Notes under the pieces: model-generated
The model's input: only the letters and a program-made list of their open reading frames with translations
Told to the model about the DNA's origin: nothing
Database searches by the model: none
Shown: positions 1 to 5,235 of the stretch, piece after piece
Layout of the letters: every line of letters begins with the position of its first letter
Position numbering within the stretch: position 1 is the stretch's first letter
Position numbers and translations under genes: made by a program
DNA from: Patescibacteria group bacterium
GTDB taxonomy: Bacteria > Patescibacteriota > UBA1384 > XYA2-FULL-43-10 > 1-14-0-10-43-13
Assembly: GCA_022705465.1 (NCBI GenBank)
Contig: JAKJEK010000051.1
Location: 1 to 6,709 of the forward strand
Direction: 5' to 3'
DNA length: 6,709 nucleotides

Positions 1-45
1 GCGTGGGCCAATGGTTATCGTGGTCGTTGGCCAAGTCCGTAGTCT

Positions 46-50
46 GGAGG
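46..50 (+). promoter_or_regulatory. Ribosome binding site deciding the DUF1653 start
   Basis: GGAGG lies 8 bases before the ATG at 59. It favours that start over the in-frame ATG at 11, which would add 16 residues unlike the family's usual N-terminus and has no such site in front of it within the window. Confidence 0.7.
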
Positions 51-58
51 CTGGTTAT

Positions 59-319
59 ATGGCGAGCAACAACGAGGTGCGACCGGGTATTTACAGGCAT
101 TATAAAGGCAAGATGTACCGAGTGGTTGGGATGGCAAAACATTCAGAAACACTTGATGATCTTGTGATTTATGAAGCACTATATAATAATGAATTGTCGA
201 AGTTGTGGGTGAGGCCGGCTGAAATGTTTGCGGGTGAAGTGGATCGTGATGGGGAATCAGTAAAAAGGTTCACCCGTCTGGATGACGATAACAGTAATAA
301 TGCTATTAATAATTATTAA
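59..319 (+). CDS. DUF1653 domain protein, 86 residues
   Basis: This is a small soluble protein of the DUF1653 family, whose biochemical role is not established. Almost the whole protein matches the family pattern: GIYRHYKGKMY (residues 10-20), the hallmark HSETL (28-32), LVIYEALY (35-42), LWVRPAEMF (49-57) and a closing arginine-phenylalanine pair (70-71). The family is usually about 70-90 residues long, so the 86-residue form starting at 59 is full length. The last dozen residues (DDDNSNNAINNY) are rich in Asn and Asp. They fall where the gene overlaps the start of the next gene by 38 bases, which may explain the odd composition. The overlap suggests translational coupling with the membrane protein downstream. 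No signal peptide or membrane segment is seen. The family call is firm; any function would be a guess. Confidence 0.9.
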   Translation: MASNNEVRPGIYRHYKGKMYRVVGMAKHSETLDDLVIYEALYNNELSKLWVRPAEMFAGEVDRDGESVKRFTRLDDDNSNNAINNY

Positions 320-1430
320 ATTGATTGCACTTCTAATCCTGGTTGACGTGGTCAAGTTTGGTGTTTTTCTGTTGCTTGCGGTAATCTCAGCAATGCTTGA
401 GGGAGTGGGTCGGCCACTTGGGTTGCCAATTCGGCTGAGGACAGATTTCGAAAAAAAGATCTTTTCTCCCGAGGCAGTGATGGCGATGGTATCGGCTGTA
501 GTATACTTCTGGGTTTATGCATTTGTTTTCAAGCCAGATTTATTGCCGGCCGTTATTTTAATCTTTTCCTATTTGCTACCTATTAGCCTAATAATTACTG
601 TGATGCTTTCGGTTGATGAGGATCTTGCTGATGATTTTATAGATACGGATCTAGAGAAAGAGGAAGTCCAAGCGGTTTCTCAAGAAGAAATAAAGATGCG
701 AATTTCTCCTAAGGGTTGGGAGCGGTTCAGATTGCCCTGGTTTGAGAGTATTTATGCGATTATTGGTAATCTTGGGTTGTCCATTCTTGCTTCTTTAGTT
801 AGCTTGCTATACTTTGCTTTCAAATCAGAGGAGGATATTGAGAGGAAGTTGCCGGGCCAGAACGACTGCGAGGTAGACGCGTGGTATGAGTTTGAGCGAT
901 TCTATTATCAACAGCAGAATTTCTCGTTCATAGATGCTCTTATGGTTACGGCAAAGGAGGTGGCAAGGTGGTCGAATGGATTTGATGCGGTGATTGCAGA
1001 CCCTGTGTCGGGGACAGAGATGATGAGAAAGCGAGGAGAGTTGCCGAAAAATGAGAGCGAGCGGCAGGAATACGCGGAGAAGCTAGTTTGGTGGATTACT
1101 AACAAGGCGCGTTTTGCAAACGTTTTCCAGCTGACATTTTATAACACTTTTCCAGAGACACATCATGAAGTAACACCAATGTTTGGGTACTGTGCTAAAA
1201 CCGGAAACTGGGATTTATATTTAACTGAGGATAGATTCTTGCGCCTAAAGAACGCCTGGCAAAAAAGTGGTTTGCCGGAAGATTTGTTTTATCCTCGAAT
1301 CAAGCGAGTTACACCGCGAGTTTCAGGCTTTAAGCTTTTCCTAAGTAGAGTATTTCCACTGGTTGATCAGCAGCCATATTTGACACCAAGAGAAGCCAAG
1401 GCGTCAGATGTAATGCGAAAGGGTGAATAA
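282..1430 (+). CDS. Unrecognised membrane protein with a C-terminal soluble domain
   Basis: I do not recognise this 382-residue protein. The N-terminal half is hydrophobic, with likely membrane segments near residues 3-20, 22-40, 65-83, 87-110 and 157-180. Between the fourth and fifth lies a strongly acidic linker (about 112-130, including DEDLADD). Residues about 181-382 look soluble and are rich in Trp, Tyr, Phe and charged residues, with no catalytic or nucleotide-binding motif I can name. The start is uncertain. ATG 282 gives the longest form but lacks a good ribosome binding site and lies inside the preceding gene. ATG 300 and TTG 321 are in-frame alternatives, and entry may depend on coupling to the upstream gene. 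The stop codon shares one base with the rsmA start, so the two are very probably cotranscribed. The long uninterrupted frame, tight junctions and plausible membrane topology support a real gene. Confidence 0.8.
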   Translation: MTITVIMLLIIIKLIALLILVDVVKFGVFLLLAVISAMLEGVGRPLGLPIRLRTDFEKKIFSPEAVMAMVSAVVYFWVYAFVFKPDLLPAVILIFSYLLPISLIITVMLSVDEDLADDFIDTDLEKEEVQAVSQEEIKMRISPKGWERFRLPWFESIYAIIGNLGLSILASLVSLLYFAFKSEEDIERKLPGQNDCEVDAWYEFERFYYQQQNFSFIDALMVTAKEVARWSNGFDAVIADPVSGTEMMRKRGELPKNESERQEYAEKLVWWITNKARFANVFQLTFYNTFPETHHEVTPMFGYCAKTGNWDLYLTEDRFLRLKNAWQKSGLPEDLFYPRIKRVTPRVSGFKLFLSRVFPLVDQQPYLTPREAKASDVMRKGE

Positions 1431-2278
1431 TGAATTTAGCAAACCGCCATGAATTAATTAGTTATTTACAGAAGCACGGACTGTATACAAAGCGACAGCT
1501 TGGACAGAATTTTTTAGTAGATAGGGCTGCTTTGGCGTCGATTGTGGGAGCGGCTGATATCAGGGATGAAGATTGTGTAGTGGAAGTCGGGCCTGGGCTT
1601 GGAGTGATGACCGAGGAACTAGTTAGGCGAGCCGGTAAGGTTGTGGCAGTTGAGATTGATCAGGTGCTGGCAGCGCTACTGGCTGAACGAATGAAGAAAG
1701 AGTTTCCTGGGTTTGTGCAAAACCTGGAAATCGCGGTTGGCAGCATTTTGTCAGTTAATCTACCGGAATTATTGCAGGGGTGTTCAAGTTATAAAGTGGT
1801 CGCGAATATTCCGTACTATATAACGTCTAAAATATTAGAGCTGTTTTTGAATATGGAACAGCGGCCAGACAGCATTGTGGTGTTGACTCAAAAAGAGGTG
1901 GCTGAGCGGATTTGTGCCCGGCCAGGTGAGATGTCAGTGCTTGCAGTGTCGGTTCAATTGTTTGGCGAACCGGAGATTGTGCGGGTAGTGCCGGCGCGAT
2001 CATTTTTCCCGGCACCTGAAGTTGATTCGGCAGTATTGCGAATCAAGAATATCAAAGAGCCTGAGTGGAATGGACTAGGTGAGCAGGAGTTTTTCCGGTG
2101 TGTTAAACACGGGTTTGCAGCGCGACGAAAAACTTTGTTAAATAATCTATCGGCTGGTTATCATTTAGAAAAAGGGGCGGTTTTGGACATTCTTGGCAGG
2201 GTTGGGTTGGCGAGCACGACGCGAGCTCAAGAGGTTAGTATTGAGCAGTGGAAAGAGCTTTGCCGGCAGTTTAAGTAA
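1430..2278 (+). CDS. rsmA: 16S rRNA (A1518/A1519-N6) dimethyltransferase RsmA/KsgA
   Basis: RsmA uses S-adenosylmethionine to dimethylate two adjacent adenines in the helix 45 loop of 16S rRNA late in small-subunit assembly. The 282-residue length is normal for the family. Motifs in order are GQNFLVD (residues 25-31), the SAM-binding loop VVEVGPGLG (50-58), the acidic strand end VAVEID (72-77) that would hold the SAM ribose, the catalytic motif IV as NIPYY (126-130; family NLPY/NIPY), and FFPAPEVDSAV (192-202). The C-terminal helical region contains ARRKTLLNNL (231-240), typical of KsgA. The ATG at 1430 overlaps the preceding stop by one base (TAATG), and AAAGGGTGA (1418-1426) can serve as its ribosome binding site. 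All motifs are intact, so the enzyme should be active. The gene sits between an unrecognised membrane protein and a metal transporter. Confidence 0.97.
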   Translation: MNLANRHELISYLQKHGLYTKRQLGQNFLVDRAALASIVGAADIRDEDCVVEVGPGLGVMTEELVRRAGKVVAVEIDQVLAALLAERMKKEFPGFVQNLEIAVGSILSVNLPELLQGCSSYKVVANIPYYITSKILELFLNMEQRPDSIVVLTQKEVAERICARPGEMSVLAVSVQLFGEPEIVRVVPARSFFPAPEVDSAVLRIKNIKEPEWNGLGEQEFFRCVKHGFAARRKTLLNNLSAGYHLEKGAVLDILGRVGLASTTRAQEVSIEQWKELCRQFK

Positions 2279-2291
2279 AAGGGCGGGGAGA

Positions 2292-3722
2292 ATGGACTCA
2301 GATAATAAATTATTAACTTTATCGGAGTTCCGGCGTGAGCTTGGGATTCCCTTGGTTTTAGCAAAGAAGTTAATTGTCTGGGGTGAGGTTGAGGCAGTCA
2401 GGACAGTGGATGGCACAATTAGAGTTACTGAAGAAGAGCTGCTGGAAGCAAGGGATTTGTTGCGACACCCGTGGACTAAGACAAAATTATACCTGAGATC
2501 GCTGGGTCCCGGATTGATAACCGGCGTATCAGACGATGATCCTGGCGGTATCGGGACTTACTCTTCAGTTGGAGCGGCTTACGGATATGCACTGTTATGG
2601 ACGGCGGCATGGCTGCTGCCGATGATGCTGGCAGTGCAGGAGGCTTGCGCCAGAATTGGGATAGTGACGAATCGCGGGTTGGCTGGTGTATTACAGCGCC
2701 ACTACAAGCGAAGAGTGGTGATGGGTGCGGTACTATTGTTAATTATTGCTAACGTGGTTAATATTGGTGCCGATATCGGGGCGATGGCTGCAGCACTTGG
2801 TTTAATAACCAGGGTTGATTTTATTGCTGCTGTTTTATTTTTCGCTTTGCTTATGATTGGAATCGAGGTACTGGTCCCATATAGGACTTATTCAAAAGTA
2901 TTAAAATGGCTAACATTGTCAGTTTTGGCATACGTGGTGACGGGCATTATGATCAAGCCGGACTGGTCGCTGATCGCGGAAAAGGCGCTGGCGCCGGAGG
3001 TCCACTTTACTAAAGATTATTTGTTTGCAATGGTGGCGGTGTTTGGAACAACAATCACTCCTTATCTGTTTTTCTGGCAAACTTCGGAGGAAGTGGAGGA
3101 GAAGCGCTTGGAGAAGGACGAAGGTGTGCGGCCGCTTTCGATGCAAAATCGGATTGCCCGAATGAGGACGGACGTAAAGACAGGTATGGTACTTGCTAAT
3201 CTAGTCTTTTTCTTTATTGTCGTAACAACTGCTCAGGTGTTGCACGCAAACGGGATTACCACAATCGAATCAGCCGAGCAGGCAGCAGAGGCGTTGCGTC
3301 CATTGGCTGGCGATCGGGCTTTCCTGTTGTTCGCCCTGGGGATTATTGGTACTGGGTTATTGGCAGTACCAATACTGGCTGGATCAGGAGCATACGCTTT
3401 GTCGGAATTAATGAAGTGGCGAGAAGGTCTTGGTTACTCATTTTCTCAAGCTAAAGGTTTCTATCTGATAATTGTATTTTCGATACTGGTCGGGGTGATG
3501 ATTAACTTTATCGGGATTAACCCGATTACAGCGCTATACTACTCGGCCTATTTGAATGGAATAGTGGCGTTGCCACTCTTAGCGGTGATTATGGTGGTGG
3601 GAGGGGATTCGAAGATAATGGGGCAGGAGGTTCACCCGCGTTGGGTTAAGGTGTTTGGTTGGATGGCGGTTGTTTTTATGGCCATAGCTGTTATACTGAC
3701 GGTTATCTTTAGTGTGAGTTAA
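2292..3722 (+). CDS. NRAMP-family divalent metal transporter with N-terminal helix-turn-helix domain
   Basis: This 476-residue protein is probably a proton-coupled or hydrated-ion importer of a divalent metal in the cytoplasmic membrane. Residues about 70-476 form the NRAMP core with about 11 membrane segments. The first carries DDDPGGIGTY (81-90), where classical NRAMP has DPGN. The sixth carries FGTTITPYLFFWQ (251-263), where classical NRAMP has a metal-binding Met in MPH. VVNIGADIGAMAAAL (155-169) also fits the subgroup with DDDP and TPYLFFWQ. Residues about 8-56 form a separate domain resembling an excisionase/MerR-type winged helix: LTLSEFRRELGIP, a second helix LAKKLIVWGEVEAVR, a short wing, and a helix from VTEEELLEA. 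I chose ATG 2292 because longer forms run back into rsmA and encode an unrelated basic stretch. AAAAGGG (2277-2283) lies 8 bases before it. The gap to rsmA is 13 bases. The metal is uncertain: the altered motifs argue against a classical manganese/iron site. Confidence 0.9.
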   Translation: MDSDNKLLTLSEFRRELGIPLVLAKKLIVWGEVEAVRTVDGTIRVTEEELLEARDLLRHPWTKTKLYLRSLGPGLITGVSDDDPGGIGTYSSVGAAYGYALLWTAAWLLPMMLAVQEACARIGIVTNRGLAGVLQRHYKRRVVMGAVLLLIIANVVNIGADIGAMAAALGLITRVDFIAAVLFFALLMIGIEVLVPYRTYSKVLKWLTLSVLAYVVTGIMIKPDWSLIAEKALAPEVHFTKDYLFAMVAVFGTTITPYLFFWQTSEEVEEKRLEKDEGVRPLSMQNRIARMRTDVKTGMVLANLVFFFIVVTTAQVLHANGITTIESAEQAAEALRPLAGDRAFLLFALGIIGTGLLAVPILAGSGAYALSELMKWREGLGYSFSQAKGFYLIIVFSILVGVMINFIGINPITALYYSAYLNGIVALPLLAVIMVVGGDSKIMGQEVHPRWVKVFGWMAVVFMAIAVILTVIFSVS

Positions 3723-3726
3723 GATC

Positions 3727-3730
3727 GAGG
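3727..3730 (+). promoter_or_regulatory. Ribosome binding site deciding the rsmI start
   Basis: GAGG lies 7 bases before ATG 3738 but only 1 base before the in-frame ATG 3732. The spacing favours 3738, which gives the family's usual MGTLY opening. Confidence 0.55.
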
Positions 3731-3737
3731 AATGACA

Positions 3738-4436
3738 ATGGGAACATTATATGTAATCGCAACACCGATCGGGAATCTGGAAGACATCACATTGCGGGCG
3801 ATCAGGGTATTGAGGGAAGTTAATTTGATCGCTTGCGAGGATACCAGGGTGACTCGGCACCTGCTTGATCACTATGAAATCAAGACACCAACAGTGTCAT
3901 ATTTTCAGCATTCGAAATTATCCAAAATCGATTATCTGGTTGAGCAGCTCAGGCAGGGCAAGAATGTTGCTTTAGTGTCGGACGCCGGTACACCGGGGAT
4001 TTCTGACCCTGGACAGGCTTTGATTGGTTACTTACGGCAAGAGTTGCCGGAAGTGGCCGTACTCCCAATACCTGGTCCGAGCGCAGTTGCGGCGGCGGCA
4101 AGCGTAGCCGGAACGATCGAAAAGGAGTTTTACTTTGCCGGTTTTCTACCAAAGAAAAAGGGCAGGCAAACAAAATTTAAGATGCTATCCAAACTGGAAA
4201 CACCCATTGTTATTTACGAATCAGCCTTAAGACTTGAACGGACGCTTAGTGATATCCAAAGCCATTTTGGTGATGAAGTTGAAATTTTTATCGCTAGGGA
4301 AATGACGAAAATGTTTGAAGAATACTGGACCGGTCGTATTAGCGAGGTGATCCGTGATCTAAGCAATCATAAATTAAAAGGTGAAGTGGTGTTGATAGTA
4401 GGACATGGCGGTGCGAAACAGGCAGAGGGGGATTGA
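3738..4436 (+). CDS. rsmI: 16S rRNA (cytidine-1402 2'-O)-methyltransferase RsmI, short form
   Basis: RsmI adds a 2'-O-methyl group to C1402 of 16S rRNA, in the decoding centre near the P-site codon. The 232-residue protein is a tetrapyrrole-methylase-fold (SPOUT-unrelated) SAM enzyme. Motifs in order are ATPIGNLEDIT (residues 8-18), ACEDTR (32-37), VSDAGTPGISDPG (80-92), PIPGPSAV (110-117), GFLP (135-138) and AREMTKMFEE (186-195). It stops soon after the core strand GEVVLIVG (215-222). The E. coli enzyme is about 286 residues, so this form lacks roughly 50 C-terminal residues. The segment usually written YESPHR reads YESALR here (160-165), with no histidine. I prefer ATG 3738 to ATG 3732 on ribosome-site spacing. 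The gene follows the transporter by 15 bases and probably shares its transcript. Family assignment is firm; the effect of the short C-terminus is unknown. Confidence 0.96.
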   Translation: MGTLYVIATPIGNLEDITLRAIRVLREVNLIACEDTRVTRHLLDHYEIKTPTVSYFQHSKLSKIDYLVEQLRQGKNVALVSDAGTPGISDPGQALIGYLRQELPEVAVLPIPGPSAVAAAASVAGTIEKEFYFAGFLPKKKGRQTKFKMLSKLETPIVIYESALRLERTLSDIQSHFGDEVEIFIAREMTKMFEEYWTGRISEVIRDLSNHKLKGEVVLIVGHGGAKQAEGD

Positions 4437-4484
4437 TGAGATTTGAATGGGGTTTGTCTGGGCGACGGTTGTTTAATTGACCTG

Positions 4485-4491
4485 AAGGAGG
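4485..4491 (+). promoter_or_regulatory. Strong ribosome binding site deciding the dedA-family start
   Basis: AAGGAGG, a near-perfect Shine-Dalgarno sequence, lies 7 bases before ATG 4499. The in-frame GTG at 4493 is only 1 base away from it, so 4499 is the better start. It is the strongest such site in the window and suggests efficient independent initiation after the 62-base gap. Confidence 0.75.
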
Positions 4492-4498
4492 AGTGGGA

Positions 4499-5137
4499 AT
4501 GTTTGCAGACCTAATTGTTGCATTTGCCAGCTTGATAACCGGAACGATCGACTATTTTGGTTATGCGGGTATTTTTGTTCTAATGCTGGTTGAGTCAGCT
4601 GGAATACTAATCCCATCTGAGATAATTATGCCATTTGCTGGTTTTGTGGTATCTGAGGGCAGGATAGGATTTTGGATGGTGGTAGTAATGGGAGCGTCTG
4701 GGAATCTGGTTGGATCATTGTTGGCTTACTGGATTGGTTATCGTGGCGGGCGGCCGTTAATTGAAAAATATGGCCGCTATGTGATGATTTCGAAGCACGA
4801 TTTAGATCTTGCTGATAGGTGGTTTACCAAATACGGTATTTTTACCACTTTCTTTGGTCGGGTACTGCCGATCGTTAGAACTTATATTTCATTTCCTGCC
4901 GGTATTGCCCGGATGAACCTTTGGAAATTCTCAATTTATACTTTTTTGGGAGCTTTGCCGTGGTGTGCCGCACTTACTTATGCTGGAGTTAGGTTGGGAT
5001 CAAATTGGGAGGTATTGCGGGAGAGGCTTCATGGTTTTGATACGGCGGTCGGCATCTTGCTTGTTGTGTTTAGTGCTGGGTTTGTATGGCGCCATGTCAG
5101 GCGGGCAAAGGCTAGCGGATCTAGTCGCAACAACTAG
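4499..5137 (+). CDS. DedA-family (SNARE-associated/VTT domain) membrane protein
   Basis: DedA proteins are inner-membrane proteins. Characterised members move lipid carriers such as undecaprenyl phosphate, or phospholipids, across the membrane, and several are needed for membrane potential or envelope integrity. This 212-residue protein has normal length. It shows the N-terminal ML.VESAGILIPSE region (residues 29-41) with acidic residues E32 and E41, then ASGNLVGSLLAYWIGYRGG (66-84), then the family's signature FFGRVLPIVRTYISFPAG (118-135) with R121 and R127 in the positions of functionally important arginines. A hydrophobic segment (about 143-163) and a C-terminal helix (about 183-198) follow, ending in a basic tail. 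Which lipid it moves cannot be read from the sequence. A 62-base gap separates it from rsmI; I see no convincing promoter there, so it may still be read from upstream. Transcription probably ends at the stem at 5178-5205. Confidence 0.93.
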   Translation: MFADLIVAFASLITGTIDYFGYAGIFVLMLVESAGILIPSEIIMPFAGFVVSEGRIGFWMVVVMGASGNLVGSLLAYWIGYRGGRPLIEKYGRYVMISKHDLDLADRWFTKYGIFTTFFGRVLPIVRTYISFPAGIARMNLWKFSIYTFLGALPWCAALTYAGVRLGSNWEVLRERLHGFDTAVGILLVVFSAGFVWRHVRRAKASGSSRNN

Positions 5138-5177
5138 TTGATTTTATTTGATGTGTTTTGGCTCGGCTTTTATATAA

Positions 5178-5205
5178 AAAATGCTCCGCTTATGCGGAGC
5201 ATTTT
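5178..5205. terminator. Bidirectional Rho-independent terminator between convergent genes
   Basis: AAAATGCTCCGC (5178-5189) and GCGGAGCATTTT (5194-5205) form a perfect 12-bp stem around a TTAT loop. On the minus strand the GC core is followed by six T (complement of 5176-5181), which makes a strong terminator for leuA. On the plus strand only four T follow before GG, so it is adequate but weaker for the dedA-family gene. Its place between two converging genes fits termination in both directions. Confidence 0.92.
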
Positions 5206-5210
5206 GGTTG

Positions 5211-5235
5211 ATGATCAGTCCGTCTGGCTGATCAT
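5211..5235. repeat. Inverted repeat spanning the leuA stop codon
   Basis: ATGATCAG (5211-5218) and CTGATCAT (5228-5235) are perfect 8-bp inverted repeats around a 9-base loop. The leuA stop (TGA, complement of 5215-5217) lies in the outer arm. In the leuA mRNA this would fold just before the main terminator stem. It may be chance or may help protect or end the transcript; no T-run follows it. Confidence 0.45.

Noticed and set aside
6..32. Inverted repeat GGCCAA / TTGGCC near the left edge
   Set aside because: Only six perfect pairs (nine with wobbles) around a 9-15 base gap and no T-run, so it is not a convincing terminator or operator; it may be part of an upstream coding end.
1..42. Possible tail of an upstream + strand gene (AWANGYRGRWPSP then TAG at 40-42)
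   Set aside because: The stop lies 16 bases before the DUF1653 start, which would suit an operon, but 13 residues match nothing I recognise and other frames are also open here.
2193..2291. Longer N-terminus for the NRAMP-type protein starting inside rsmA
   Set aside because: It would overlap rsmA by 86 bases and add a basic stretch unlike the family, whereas ATG 2292 has a usable ribosome binding site and begins just before the helix-turn-helix domain.
4437..4498. Promoter or terminator in the gap before the dedA-family gene
   Set aside because: TTGTCT (4454-4459) and TTTAAT (4472-4477) are only 12 bases apart, too close for a standard sigma-70 promoter, and no stable stem was seen.
4108..4551. 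13-base direct repeat CCGGAACGATCGA at 4108-4120 and 4539-4551
   Set aside because: Both copies fall in coding sequence in the same reading register (encoding Gly-Thr-Ile in rsmI and in the dedA-family gene), with no further copies noticed, so chance is the simplest explanation.
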